Positions 52,886-62,039 of a stretch of 64,000 bases of DNA are shown piece by piece. Every line of letters starts with the position of its first letter. Positions within the stretch are counted from its first letter, which is position 1. Below the pieces are notes generated by a model. The model was not told where the DNA came from. It saw only the letters and a program-made list of their open reading frames with translations, and ran no database searches. Both the position numbers and the translations under genes were made by a program. The stretch comes from Tolypothrix brevis GSE-NOS-MK-07-07A. Lineage in GTDB: Bacteria; Cyanobacteriota; Cyanobacteriia; Cyanobacteriales; Nostocaceae. The DNA lies in assembly GCA_019358985.1 (NCBI GenBank), contig JAHHIJ010000009.1:62001-126000 (forward strand). Reading direction: 5' to 3'.

Positions 52886-53530
52886 CTAGCTGACAATTGT
52901 TTGGGAATTATAGGTGGCGATCGCTTCCCAATTCATCACATCTTCTAACAATGCTTGATAACCTTGTGTATTCGGGTGAAGTCCATCTTTACTTAGACGT
53001 TTGTGTCTCCAATTTTCACTGCGTCCCATCCAACGCTCAAAAATATCAAGATAGGGAATGCGTCTTTTACTGCAAGCGATGCGAGTAGCTTCTTTGTAGC
53101 GGTACTGATCGGCTTGATTATAATATAAACAATCCAAAAATGGCATCTTGGCTTCATCCACTGGCACCATCCCAACAAATAACACGGGACACAGTTGCTG
53201 TGCTTGTTTGAGTAAAGAAGCGATTTGTGATTCAAACATAGCAAAATCTGTATAGTTGCGTCCATTAGGACGTGCCAATCGTGCTGAATCATTCACTCCG
53301 AGTGAGAGAATAATTAAATCGGGGACGCGGTTTCGCAGTTCTCCCCGATGACGAAATTCAATTTCGAGTCTTTGTGCTACTTGTTGAGTGCGATCGCCTC
53401 GCACTCCCAAATTATAAACAATATGACCCGCACTATCCGGCGACATCCACGACCGTCGCAATCGTTCAACCCAGCCTCCCCCTTCTGGATCGCCAAATCC
53501 GTAAACTAAGCTATCTTTAGAGTGCGACAA
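52886..53530 (-). CDS. SGNH/GDSL-family hydrolase
   Basis: The 214-aa protein has the SGNH blocks: block I DSLVYGFGD (nucleophile serine of DSL), block III LSLGVNDSAR (GxND with Gly and Asn of the oxyanion hole), and block V DGLHPNTQGY (Asp and His). Block I usually reads GDS, but here Lys precedes DS (SKDSL). The start is TTG 53530, because an in-frame stop lies just upstream, so the normal N-terminal strand before GDS is missing or replaced. It is probably an esterase or lipase-like hydrolase; the substrate is unknown. The N-terminus may have been lost. Confidence 0.75.
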   Translation of the reverse strand: MSHSKDSLVYGFGDPEGGGWVERLRRSWMSPDSAGHIVYNLGVRGDRTQQVAQRLEIEFRHRGELRNRVPDLIILSLGVNDSARLARPNGRNYTDFAMFESQIASLLKQAQQLCPVLFVGMVPVDEAKMPFLDCLYYNQADQYRYKEATRIACSKRRIPYLDIFERWMGRSENWRHKRLSKDGLHPNTQGYQALLEDVMNWEAIATYNSQTIVS

Positions 53531-53669
53531 TCTTTAAAGGCTGACAATCAGTTGGTCTAGACAGTTGCATTGAGGAAGAAGCTACAAATGTGTGCATTTA
53601 AAAAGAATGTATTTTATATCTTTTAAAGATTCTATACATTCCTACACCATTTTTGGGTAACTAATTAAG

Positions 53670-53742
53670 GGTAAAGGGGAAAGGGGAAAGGTAAGAAGAA
53701 GAAATATTTCTCCCCCTTGTCTCCCCATCCCCCCCTTGTCCC
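53670..53742. repeat. G-rich / C-rich low-complexity repeat
   Basis: GGGGAAAGGGGAAAGG is followed by CCCCCTTGTCTCCCCATCCCCCCCTTG, as in recO and the adk-infA spacer. Confidence 0.6.
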
Positions 53743-53744
53743 CC

Positions 53745-54767
53745 TCAAAGCACCATCGCGTAAGCCTTTTCATACTCATCGGTCATAGACTCGACGCTAA
53801 AGCGGCTAATAACATACTCCCGACAAGTATGCCGGTCTATTTTCGTCGCGTCTGGAAGAACCTCAATCATTTGTTCTAGAGAGTCACAAACAAAACCAGT
53901 TTTGCCGTGAGCGATGACTTCTGGTACTGAACCTAACCCCATACCAATTACAGGTGTACCGGTTGCCATTGACTCAATCATTACTAAACCAAAAGGCTCT
54001 CGCCAATTTATGGGGAATAAAGTGATAGTCGCTCCACCTAGCAGTTTAACTTTGTCTTGGTGGGAAATTTCACCCAAGTACTGAATCTGTTCGCCGTCAA
54101 TTAGCGGTTCAACTTGTTCTGTATAAAACTCTTTGTCTACAACGTCAATTTTGCCAGCCATTTTCAAAGGTAAGCCAACCGCACGCGCTATTTTAATCGC
54201 TTGGACTGGTCCTTTGTCGGGAGATATTCGCCCGACAAAGGCAAGATATGCAGGTTGTGTTGGTTCGGGATAAAACCGATAAACGGCGGTGTCAATGCCG
54301 TTGTAGACGGTATGGATGTAGTTTAAACCTAAGCGGGGTTCTCGTTGTGCCTCGCTTATGCTGATTAAAGGCTCCCAAGAAAATTTTTGGAATATTTTTT
54401 CGTTATCAGGTGTGAAAATGCCATGCATTGTATGGACGGTGGGCGTTTTCACAAAACTGCAATAACTAAGGGCGTTATAGCCTATGTGGGAGTGAATAAG
54501 GTCGAAATGATCAGCTTGTTGATAAACTTCGGCAAGCATCATTTGTTCGTAAATTGATGGCTCTTTAATTTTGGGGTCGAGTCGCAAAGCTTGGGAATGA
54601 ACTGAGCGTAGCTTTGCTGTAGTAATTGAGTCACCGGAGGCAAATAAAGTAACTTCATGACCGCGCCGAACTAATTCATCTGTGACTAGCTTGACAATTA
54701 GTTCTGTACCGCCGTAACGGAAGGGAGGAACACGCTCCCATAATGGAGAAATTTGGGCAATCTTCAT
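53745..54767 (-). CDS. GT4-family glycosyltransferase
   Basis: The 340-aa GT-B protein starts MKIAQISPLWERVPPFRYGG (Gly-rich acceptor loop PPFRYGGTE). It has IHSHIGYNAL in the first domain, the donor-domain motif FVGRISPDKGPVQAI (about 190-204), and an E-x7-E-like motif in EPFGLVMIESMATGTPVIG. It resembles sugar transferases of exopolysaccharide or trehalose/sucrose-type glycan synthesis, but the acceptor is not known. It has no neighbours of related function in the window. Confidence 0.85.
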   Translation of the reverse strand: MKIAQISPLWERVPPFRYGGTELIVKLVTDELVRRGHEVTLFASGDSITTAKLRSVHSQALRLDPKIKEPSIYEQMMLAEVYQQADHFDLIHSHIGYNALSYCSFVKTPTVHTMHGIFTPDNEKIFQKFSWEPLISISEAQREPRLGLNYIHTVYNGIDTAVYRFYPEPTQPAYLAFVGRISPDKGPVQAIKIARAVGLPLKMAGKIDVVDKEFYTEQVEPLIDGEQIQYLGEISHQDKVKLLGGATITLFPINWREPFGLVMIESMATGTPVIGMGLGSVPEVIAHGKTGFVCDSLEQMIEVLPDATKIDRHTCREYVISRFSVESMTDEYEKAYAMVL

Positions 54768-55898
54768 GTCTCACCTGAGCCGATAAATTTCAGCACATTA
54801 TCTGAATAAATTTGAACACAAGAAACTAATTGTTTCTTGAAATTTCAGATTATATGCCATGTTTGTTTAGTCTTGAAAGCCCTGATGGTGGAAAATCGCG
54901 TCAGCTTTGTATCTGCTTTTAATCAAGGCATTGGAGAATGATTTTTCCTGCTTTTTTTATTTAATATGGTATTATTCTCCTCCCACCAAGGCTTACTTTG
55001 CCAAGGATTCAGCCGATTTTACTCAATTCTTATGCATTAACTGCTATGAGTAAAAGGCAGAGATTTTACTTTTGTTCCATTACTTAAAAAGTATTGATTT
55101 TTATCGACTAAAGTATATTACCTGAAATTACTATATTTAGCAATACGCTGAAAAATTATGTGCAATAAATACTAATAGATTATCCGTAATTAAGTTCTTG
55201 AGGGTATTAAGTATAGTGTAAATGCTGATACATTTAAATTGAAACTTACAACAATCAAACCAAAGTATTTAGAAAAGCATAAAACCTTTTATTTAATAGC
55301 TTTCATGTGGAAAAAAGGTAATTGTCCACCAAGGCTACTCATGCCAAATATGTACTAATGCGTGACGAATATGAACATTGCCAACAAGAAAATAGTTGGT
55401 TAAGTTTTGTGTTGTCCTTTGATAAGAATTTATACTAATTGTTTCTATAATACTTATAAAGACTTTTTCATCTTCATCTGACTTTGGGGAGTCAGCAATT
55501 AGGGGGAATTGATTTGATCGCGCTTGTTGTAATTGCCTGGAATACATGTTCTGGCGTTACATTTGATGTCAGAACATTGTTCGTTGTGGTGTATTTGATT
55601 CTTCACGATAAATATACTATAGACATAAGAGTGGAAAAGGTGTAAGACGTAGTATTGCTAGGTTTCTACATTGTTTTCCGGAGATACCTAATGAATAAAA
55701 GACGTTGATTTTTGTAAAGAAATTCCTATGCGTTCCTTTTAAGTGATATTTTAGCCCTGCGCTTTTGGGAAAGCTGAAAAGTATATTCAGGATTCTTTAC
55801 ATATTGCAACTATCTACTTAACTTGAAAGTCCGTTGTAATTTGTACAATGCATCTGTGACGTCGATATTGTCCAACTTGGGCTTCGTTAAAGACATTC
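54768..55898. other. Spacer of 1131 bp, apparently non-coding
   Basis: It lies between divergent genes and is AT-rich. A 70-codon frame at 55335-55547 (minus strand) starts with ATG but has no recognisable features, and I do not call it. A decayed palindrome GTAAGACGTAGTATTGCTAGGTTTCTAC with a GGAGATACC tail lies at 55646-55705. The right end should carry the histidine kinase promoter. The size of this gap is unusual for the window, so a small RNA could be missed. Confidence 0.45.
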
Positions 55899-57941
55899 AT
55901 GAGCATTTCGACTTCTGTGTTGAGCGATCTGCTACAGACGCTACCTCACGTGCGACCCCAGCTATATTTCAAAGCTTCTCTAACAGCGCTCTCCCATGCG
56001 ATGGAAGATCAGGTTTTGGCGGCAACTTTAGACCATCCCTTGGTCATTGCGAGCTTCCAACGAGAAAGATTCTACCGTCAAGAAGCTCATCGATATCAGC
56101 GACTTGCCGATCGCAGTAATCAACTATACGTGTTAGCTGCACCGGAAACGGATTTCACTAATAGCTCGGAATACTACGAAAAAATCGCCTTTGAGCAAGA
56201 AGATGGCTTAAGTCACGAATGGCATTTGGTGGTGATTGCCCAAAACTATGCAACTTGCTTGGTGTGCCGAGAAAGCCTTGGCTCTATGAGCAAAAAGAAG
56301 CAGATGCCAGAATTGAATATAGGTCTGGATATGGAGACAGCACGCAGGTTTGAGGGGATTTGGACTAGTGAGCGAGAAGTAAGCCTAAAAGCAGCCGAGT
56401 TGCTATTAGACAGAATCGTAATTTACAGACCAGAATTGACAAGCAAAGTTGAGCAGGTAAGCCAGAGATTTGGGATTGGGGTATATCAGGGTAAGGGAGG
56501 AGTGACTCAGGATTTGCTGTCAAGCTACTCAAAAGTAGAAGAAATACCTTTAGATTTTTGTGACATTGACACTAACCCATTTGTGCAGCGTTTGGTAACT
56601 TACTTGCAAGCTAGTCAGTACAAATTGCACAAAGCTTATCGTTCAATTGCCGCTCAAGCACGCAAAGAGCGCTTGATCAATTCAATTACCACCGCAATTA
56701 GGCGATCGCTTAATCCTCACGAAGTTCTCCAAGTCGCAGTGGAAGAACTAGGAGAACATCTAGAAGCTTCGAGGTGTTTAATTTACCGCGCTCAAGCTAC
56801 AGATGCAAGCGCAAAAATAGAACACGAGTTTTTGAGTCCTGGTGTTTTATCTGTTGTCGGGCAAACTTGGCATTTACAAAATAATCCCTTATTTGGGGCG
56901 ATCGCACAACAGGGTGAGGGTATCAGTGTTGTCAATACTGTCGGTGACGATCGCATTAACAGTGATAGCGAACTTTCTTTAATTGTCAAAAAGTTTGCGA
57001 TTCGTTCTTGGCTGATGGAACCAGTATTATTTCAAGGACGATTGTTGGGGATAGTTGAGTTACATTATTGCAGTTTGCCTCCCCATCAGTGGCAACCTGG
57101 AGAATTGGATTTAGTGAAAGCGATCGCCACTCAAGTTGGCTCGGCTCTAATTCAAGCTGAAGCTTATGCTAACCTAGAAGACCTCAACCAACAACTTGAA
57201 GCCCTCGACCGCACCCGCAGCAACCTTATAGCCATCACCGGACACGAACTCCGCACCCCTCTATCCACCATTCAGGTTTGCCTGGAAAGCCTCGCCAGCG
57301 AACCGGATATGCCTCTAGAATTGCAACAAGTGATGCTGAGTACCGCTCTAGCTGACTCCGAACGAATGCGGAAACTGGTGCAAGATTTCTTAACACTTTC
57401 TAACTTAGAAAGTGGTCGGGTAGAATGGCATCCAGAATCTTTGACCATAGAAGAGTGCGTGGAACTAGCAATTAGCCGTTTTCGCACTCGCTCTGCTACA
57501 GAAAAGCAGCCAAAAATCAAGAGTAAAATTGCCCAAAATTTACCTTTGATCAGAGCAGATGGCGATTGGTTAGTAGAGGTAATAGCAAAAATTGTTGATA
57601 ACGCTTGTAAATTTACACCTCCACAAGGAGAAATCACCATTAAAGCGACTCGCAACAGAGATCAAATGCTTGAAGTGACTGTGGCTGATACTGGACGCGG
57701 TATTGAACCGAATCGATTAGAAGTAGTTTTTGACCGCTTTTATCAAGAAGAGGGAGCGTTGCGACGTACAACTGGCGGCACTGGATTGGGACTAGCAATA
57801 TGTCGTCAAATTGTCAATGGGTGGGGTGGAGAAATTTGGGCTTCCTCAAAGGGCAAAGACAAAGGCAGTGAGTTTCACTTTACCATCCCGATTGTCGAGG
57901 GTAGTCAAGAGCAGAAGAGGTCAAAAGTCAAAATTCAATAG
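55899..57941 (+). CDS. DICT-GAF hybrid sensor histidine kinase
   Basis: The 680-aa protein from ATG 55899 has an N-terminal DICT domain (about 20-165; VLSDLLQTLPHVRPQLYFKASLTALSHAMEDQ), a GAF domain (about 265-425), HisKA and HATPase_c. The H-box is TGHELRTPLS with phosphorylated H449. The N-box is IVDNACKFTPP, and the G-boxes are DTGRGIEPNRLEVVFDRFY and GGTGLGLAICRQIVNGWGGEIW. DICT domains are linked to light and c-di-GMP-type signalling; the signal here is unknown. GAF could bind a bilin, but the canonical Cys is not apparent. No response regulator is next to it. Confidence 0.9.
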   Translation: MSISTSVLSDLLQTLPHVRPQLYFKASLTALSHAMEDQVLAATLDHPLVIASFQRERFYRQEAHRYQRLADRSNQLYVLAAPETDFTNSSEYYEKIAFEQEDGLSHEWHLVVIAQNYATCLVCRESLGSMSKKKQMPELNIGLDMETARRFEGIWTSEREVSLKAAELLLDRIVIYRPELTSKVEQVSQRFGIGVYQGKGGVTQDLLSSYSKVEEIPLDFCDIDTNPFVQRLVTYLQASQYKLHKAYRSIAAQARKERLINSITTAIRRSLNPHEVLQVAVEELGEHLEASRCLIYRAQATDASAKIEHEFLSPGVLSVVGQTWHLQNNPLFGAIAQQGEGISVVNTVGDDRINSDSELSLIVKKFAIRSWLMEPVLFQGRLLGIVELHYCSLPPHQWQPGELDLVKAIATQVGSALIQAEAYANLEDLNQQLEALDRTRSNLIAITGHELRTPLSTIQVCLESLASEPDMPLELQQVMLSTALADSERMRKLVQDFLTLSNLESGRVEWHPESLTIEECVELAISRFRTRSATEKQPKIKSKIAQNLPLIRADGDWLVEVIAKIVDNACKFTPPQGEITIKATRNRDQMLEVTVADTGRGIEPNRLEVVFDRFYQEEGALRRTTGGTGLGLAICRQIVNGWGGEIWASSKGKDKGSEFHFTIPIVEGSQEQKRSKVKIQ

Positions 57942-58062
57942 TCAAGGGTCAATGGGAACAACTTAGAATTAACAAAGAACTGTTACAGTCTATAACGCGA
58001 TCGCAACATGACCCAGGTTGCAGTGTTACGATGCCCTAAAAACGTTGAGAGACAATTTTTTT

Positions 58063-58482
58063 ATGGCAGAAACACTAACTGGACAAACTCCCATATTCGG
58101 TGGCAGCACTGGCGGTTTGCTTTCAAAGGCATACGAAGAAGAAAAGTACGCTATCACCTGGACTAGCCCCAAAGAGCAAGTGTTTGAAATGCCTACAGGC
58201 GGCTCTGCTATCATGAACCAAGGCGAAAACCTGCTTTACTTAGCTCGTAAAGAATACGGTATCGCTTTGGGCGGTCAACTCCGGAAGTTCAAAATCACAG
58301 ATTACAAAATCTACCGGATTTATCCCAGCGGCGAAACTCAGTATCTGCACCCGGCTGATGGTGTGTTCCCTGAAAAGGTAAACCCAGGTCGTGGGAAAGT
58401 GGGCTATGTAGACCGCAACATCGGCAGCAATCCCAATGCATCTCAACTCAAGTTCAGCGGTAAATCTCCTTACGATGCATAA
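58063..58482 (+). CDS. psaD: Photosystem I reaction centre subunit II (ferredoxin-docking)
   Basis: PsaD sits on the stromal/cytoplasmic side of photosystem I and docks ferredoxin. From ATG 58063 ([20 protein letters not shown]) the protein is 139 aa, the usual size. Conserved features are the PsaD core [50 protein letters not shown] and the C-terminal [17 protein letters not shown]. The promoter region has ACTGTTACAGTCTATAACGCG about 80 bp upstream, a possible half of an HLR1/RpaB site, not proven. It is followed by trpE on the same strand. Confidence 0.97.
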   Translation: MAETLTGQTPIFGGSTGGLLSKAYEEEKYAITWTSPKEQVFEMPTGGSAIMNQGENLLYLARKEYGIALGGQLRKFKITDYKIYRIYPSGETQYLHPADGVFPEKVNPGRGKVGYVDRNIGSNPNASQLKFSGKSPYDA

Positions 58483-58499
58483 GGAATAGAGCAATTTAA

Positions 58500-58625
58500 G
58501 AGGGGGAAAGGGGAGGCAGTGCGTTGCGGGGGTTCCCCCCGTTGTAGCATCTGCCGTGAAAAGGGAAAGGGGAAGAAATATTGCTCCCCCTGCCCCCTGC
58601 TCCTTGCCCCCTGCTCCTTGCCCCC
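58500..58625. repeat. G-rich/C-rich repeat and a GCGTTGCGG hairpin in the psaD-trpE spacer
   Basis: At 58515-58556 the hairpin GGCAGTGCGTTGCGGGGGTTCCCCCCGTTGTAGCATCTGCC is close to the reverse complement of the sequence nested inside trpE (59325-59364). Around it lie GGGGGAAAGGGGAGG and CCCCCTGCCCCCTGCTCC repeats. Confidence 0.7.
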
Positions 58626-58656
58626 TGCCCAATGCCCTATGCCCTATTCCTAAATT

Positions 58657-60252
58657 ATGATTTTTCCTGATTTTGCCGAATTTCAAGAGCTAGCCAAACA
58701 AGGTAATTTTGTCCCAGTGTATCAGGAATGGGTAGCAGACCTGGATACGCCCGTATCTGCTTGGTATAAAGTATGTGCTGGTCAGCCTTATAGCTTTTTG
58801 TTGGAATCGGTAGAAGGCGGAGAAAACCTCGGACGTTATAGTTTACTGGGTTGTGATCCGTTGTGGACTTTGGCAGCTAGGGGAGATTGCACAACTCAAA
58901 CCCATCGCGATGGTTCGCAAATTGTCTTTGAAGGCGATCCTTTTGCAGCTTTAAGTAAATGTCTGGAACCTTTTCATCCAGTAAAATTACCCCAATTACC
59001 GCCGGGAATTGGCGGTTTGTTTGGTTTTTGGGGCTATGAATTAATTAATTGGATTGAGCCGCGCGTGCCAATTCATGCCCAAGATGACCGTAATATTCCG
59101 GATGGGTTATGGATGCAAATAGACCATCTGTTGATTTTCGATCAGGTGAAGCGGAAAATTTGGGCAGTTGCTTATGCTGATTTACGTAACGCAAAAGTAG
59201 ATTTACAAGCAGCATATCAACAAGCGTGCGATCGCGTCACCCAGATGGTTCACAAGTTATCTTTACCCCTATCGCCCCAAAATACTATCTTGGAATGGAC
59301 ACCACCAGGAAGTAGAGACGCGACGCCAGACGCTACAACGGAGGGAACCTCCGCAACGCGCTGGCTCATTAATCGCGTCTCTACAAAAGTGGGGGAGAGG
59401 GAGAGCGGGGGAGTGGGGGAGTATACCAGCAACTTCACGCGAGATGAATTTTGCGCCCAAGTTGAAAAAGCAAAGCATTATATCAAAGCGGGCGATATTT
59501 TTCAAGTAGTAGTTTCCCAACGATTATCAACAGAATACACTGGCGACCCTTTTGCACTTTATCGTTCTCTGCGCCAAATTAATCCTTCGCCTTACATGTC
59601 TTACTTTCACTTCCAAGATTGGCAAATTATCGGTTCCAGTCCAGAAGTGATGGTGAAAGCTGAACGCGATGGAGATGATATAATCGCCACAGTCCGCCCG
59701 ATTGCCGGAACCCGTCCACGAGGGAAAACAACCCAGGAAGATGCAGTTTTAGCCGCAGATTTGCTGCAAGATCCCAAGGAAATCGCTGAACATGTCATGT
59801 TGGTAGATTTAGGGCGTAACGATTTGGGGCGAGTCTGCGAAAGTGGTAGTGTGAGAGTTGATGAATTAATGGGGGTAGAAAAATACTCTCATGTAATGCA
59901 TATTGTCAGTAATGTTGTGGGGAAATTAGCGCAGGGTAAAAGTGCCTGGGATTTGCTCAAGGCTTGCTTTCCAGCGGGTACAGTCAGCGGCGCACCCAAA
60001 ATTAGGGCTATGGAAATTATACACGAATTAGAACCGTGTCGGCGGGGTGTATATTCTGGCGTGTATGGATATTACGATTTTGAAGGACAATTAAATAGTG
60101 CGATCGCTATCCGGACAATGGTAGTGCATGATGGTAAAGTCAGCGTGCAAGCTGGCGCCGGTATGGTAGCTGATTCCCAGCCAGAGAAAGAGTATGAAGA
60201 AACGTTAAATAAAGCGCGGGGACTTTTAGAAGCGATTCGCTGTTTGCGGTAA
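58657..60252 (+). CDS. trpE: Anthranilate synthase component I with an in-frame repeat insertion
   Basis: TrpE makes anthranilate from chorismate with glutamine-derived ammonia, the first step of tryptophan synthesis. The 531-aa protein has the N-terminal feedback-binding domain (SFLLESVEGGENLGRYSLLG) and the chorismate-binding core: SPSPYMSYF-like (NPSPYMSYFHF), PIAGTRPRGKT, LLVDLGRNDLGRV-like (MLVDLGRNDLGRV), and FPAGTVSGAPKIRAMEII. Residues about 218-255 are an extra loop read from nested palindromic repeats (59312-59384) plus a G-rich stretch. Homologues lack this loop. The frame is preserved and all catalytic motifs follow. The gene lies 174 bp after psaD. Confidence 0.95.
   Translation: MIFPDFAEFQELAKQGNFVPVYQEWVADLDTPVSAWYKVCAGQPYSFLLESVEGGENLGRYSLLGCDPLWTLAARGDCTTQTHRDGSQIVFEGDPFAALSKCLEPFHPVKLPQLPPGIGGLFGFWGYELINWIEPRVPIHAQDDRNIPDGLWMQIDHLLIFDQVKRKIWAVAYADLRNAKVDLQAAYQQACDRVTQMVHKLSLPLSPQNTILEWTPPGSRDATPDATTEGTSATRWLINRVSTKVGERESGGVGEYTSNFTRDEFCAQVEKAKHYIKAGDIFQVVVSQRLSTEYTGDPFALYRSLRQINPSPYMSYFHFQDWQIIGSSPEVMVKAERDGDDIIATVRPIAGTRPRGKTTQEDAVLAADLLQDPKEIAEHVMLVDLGRNDLGRVCESGSVRVDELMGVEKYSHVMHIVSNVVGKLAQGKSAWDLLKACFPAGTVSGAPKIRAMEIIHELEPCRRGVYSGVYGYYDFEGQLNSAIAIRTMVVHDGKVSVQAGAGMVADSQPEKEYEETLNKARGLLEAIRCLR
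59312..59384. mobile_element. Nested palindromic repeats inside trpE
   Basis: The outer element is GTAGAGACGCGA ... TTAATCGCGTCTCTAC (59312 to 59384), equal to the uninterrupted palindrome at 40286. Between the arms lies a second element with inverted ends CGCCAG...CGCTGGC and the phrase CGCTACAACGGAGGGAACCTCCGCAACGCG. The whole is 73 bp, but the total insertion with flanking low-complexity sequence keeps the trpE frame. Confidence 0.75.
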
Positions 60253-60254
60253 CT

Positions 60255-60560
60255 TTATACATCAGAACGAATCTCTCTCCAATTAACTAGCTTAAGAGGT
60301 GTAATGCGACCTTCAAAAATGTCTTTCTTACCCTTTTCAAAGGATTCAACAAAGCCAGGAATTTTCTCAAGTTCTTGAGTTGCTTCCTCACTCTCCTTAT
60401 CTGCAAGGTAAGCTACAAAGTCAGCAACAACTTGTAAGCGTTCTAAGGATAATTGTTTGAGGTGTTGATTGATTTTATCTTGGATTTGTATCGCTTGAGC
60501 AAGAGCGATCGCTTCGGTATTTTCGCAACTTTCTTCAATCGTGTTAATTGTGTTTTCCAT
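60255..60560 (-). CDS. Small antitoxin-like protein
   Basis: From ATG 60560 (MENTINTIEESCENTEAIALAQ) the protein is 101 aa; a TTG four codons earlier is less likely. It is acidic and helical, with INQHLKQLSLERLQVVADFVAYL, a pattern seen in many cyanobacterial VapB/RelB-like or DUF2281-like proteins that usually precede a toxin gene. No toxin gene is next to it, so it is solitary or a relic. It is convergent with trpE, whose stop lies 2 nt from its own. Confidence 0.55.
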   Translation of the reverse strand: MENTINTIEESCENTEAIALAQAIQIQDKINQHLKQLSLERLQVVADFVAYLADKESEEATQELEKIPGFVESFEKGKKDIFEGRITPLKLVNWREIRSDV

Positions 60561-60628
60561 TGCAAAAACCAACTCGTAGAAAGCTGGAATATTTAGCTTT
60601 AATATAACGCTTATACCATTTCTGTATG

Positions 60629-60705
60629 AAGATGCGCCTAATGAGTGCCCACGCAGGTAAGCTCTTGTTCGTTTAGCCCCAGGCTAAAGCGCCTGAGGGC
60701 GTTAT
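60629..60705. repeat. Dispersed hairpin repeat (AGCGCCTGAGGGCG type)
   Basis: It contains GTGCCCACGCAGGTAAGCTC and CCCCAGGCTAAAGCGCCTGAGGG, a diverged member of the family at 20919 and 25291. Confidence 0.6.
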
Positions 60706-60762
60706 GTGCAACAGAATTAAAATAGAAACTACTCACCCACAAACAGATGTTTAGGTAAGTTT

Positions 60763-61350
60763 ATGAACACCACTACAATTGCCTTACCTTCTACACTAAA
60801 ATTGAATATAGATTTGACTGATGAGCAATATTTCCAACTGTGTCAAAATAACCGCGATTATCGATTTGAACACACAGCATCAGGGGAATTATTAATTATG
60901 CCACCTACGGGTAGTGATACTGGCAGACGTAATGTTAAAATAACCACTCAACTAGATATTTGGAATTCTCAGAATAACTTAGGCGAAGTTTTTGACTCTT
61001 CAACCGGCTTTACATTACCCAATGGTGCTAAACGTTCCCCTGATGCTTCTTGGGTGAAAATTGAGCGGTGGAATGCTTTAACCCCCGAACAACAAGAAAG
61101 CTTTGCTCCCCTAACTCCTGACTTTGTAATTGAGTTGCGATCGCGTACTGATTCTCTCAAAGAATTGCAGGATAAAATGCAAGAATATATTGACAATGGT
61201 GCTTCCTTAGGTTGGTTAATTGATAGGAAAAATAAGCGAGTAGAAATTTATCGTCCTCTTAAAGATGTAGAGATATTAGAAAATCCTGCCACTTTATCAG
61301 GTGAAGATGTTTTACCTGGATTTGTGTTGGATTTAACGGCAATATTATAA
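60763..61350 (+). CDS. Uma2-family (DUF820) putative PD-(D/E)XK endonuclease, copy 1
   Basis: The 195-aa protein matches the Uma2 family, very abundant in cyanobacteria and of uncertain function. Key positions are RFEHTASGELLIMPPTG in the first third, then SPDASWVKIERW (the D of PD) and PDFVIELRSRTDSLKELQDKM (ExR-type catalytic region). It ends with GASLGWLIDRKNKRVEIYRP. It is nearly identical to the following gene, and the two are in direct orientation. Confidence 0.85.
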   Translation: MNTTTIALPSTLKLNIDLTDEQYFQLCQNNRDYRFEHTASGELLIMPPTGSDTGRRNVKITTQLDIWNSQNNLGEVFDSSTGFTLPNGAKRSPDASWVKIERWNALTPEQQESFAPLTPDFVIELRSRTDSLKELQDKMQEYIDNGASLGWLIDRKNKRVEIYRPLKDVEILENPATLSGEDVLPGFVLDLTAIL

Positions 61351-61419
61351 GTCAATTTAGCGTGCGATCTATAATGAAAATAGAAAGTATTCACCATCCA
61401 CAGATGTTTAGGTAAGTTT

Positions 61420-62007
61420 ATGAACACCACTACAATTGCCTTACCTTCTACACTAAAATTGAATATAGATTTAACTGATGAGCAATATTTCCAACTGTGT
61501 CAAAATAACCGCGATTATCGATTTGAACACACAGCATCAGGGGAATTATTAATTATGTCACCTACAGGTAGTGATACTGGCAACCGTAATATTGAACTAG
61601 CCTATCAACTTCAAGCTTGGAGTCGTCAAAATAATCTTGGTAAAGCTTTTGACTCTTCAACCGGTTTTACCCTACCCAATGGTGCTAAACGTTCCCCTGA
61701 TGCTTCTTGGGTGAAAATTGAACGGTGGAATGCTTTAACCTCGGAAGAACAAGAAAGGTTTGCTCCCCTAACTCCTGACTTTGTAATTGAGTTGCGATCG
61801 CGTACTGATTCTCTCAAAGAATTGCAGGATAAAATGCAAGAATATATTGACAATGGTGCTTCTTTAGGGTGGTTAATTGACCGCAAAAACAAGCGAGTAG
61901 AAATTTATCGTCCTCTTAAAGAAGTAGAAATTTTAGAAAATCCTGCCACTTTATCAGGTGAAGATGTTTTACCTGGATTTGTGTTGGATTTAACGGCAAT
62001 ATTATAA
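61420..62007 (+). CDS. Uma2-family (DUF820) putative endonuclease, copy 2
   Basis: This is the same length (195 aa) as the gene at 60763. The first ~45 residues and the second half are almost identical to it; differences cluster around residues 46-80 (NRNIELAYQLQAWSRQNN versus RRNVKITTQLDIWNSQNN). The 5' leader CAGATGTTTAGGTAAGTTTATG and the 3' flank TTATAAGTCAATTTAGCGTGCGAT are duplicated as well. It is a recent tandem duplication, perhaps with gene conversion outside the variable patch. Confidence 0.85.
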   Translation: MNTTTIALPSTLKLNIDLTDEQYFQLCQNNRDYRFEHTASGELLIMSPTGSDTGNRNIELAYQLQAWSRQNNLGKAFDSSTGFTLPNGAKRSPDASWVKIERWNALTSEEQERFAPLTPDFVIELRSRTDSLKELQDKMQEYIDNGASLGWLIDRKNKRVEIYRPLKEVEILENPATLSGEDVLPGFVLDLTAIL

Positions 62008-62039
62008 GTCAATTTAGCGTGCGATGCCTACCTAAAATC

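Noticed and set aside
55335-55547. 70-residue minus-strand frame in the large spacer
   Set aside because: It has an ATG but no recognisable domain, partner or conserved pattern; too little to call a gene.
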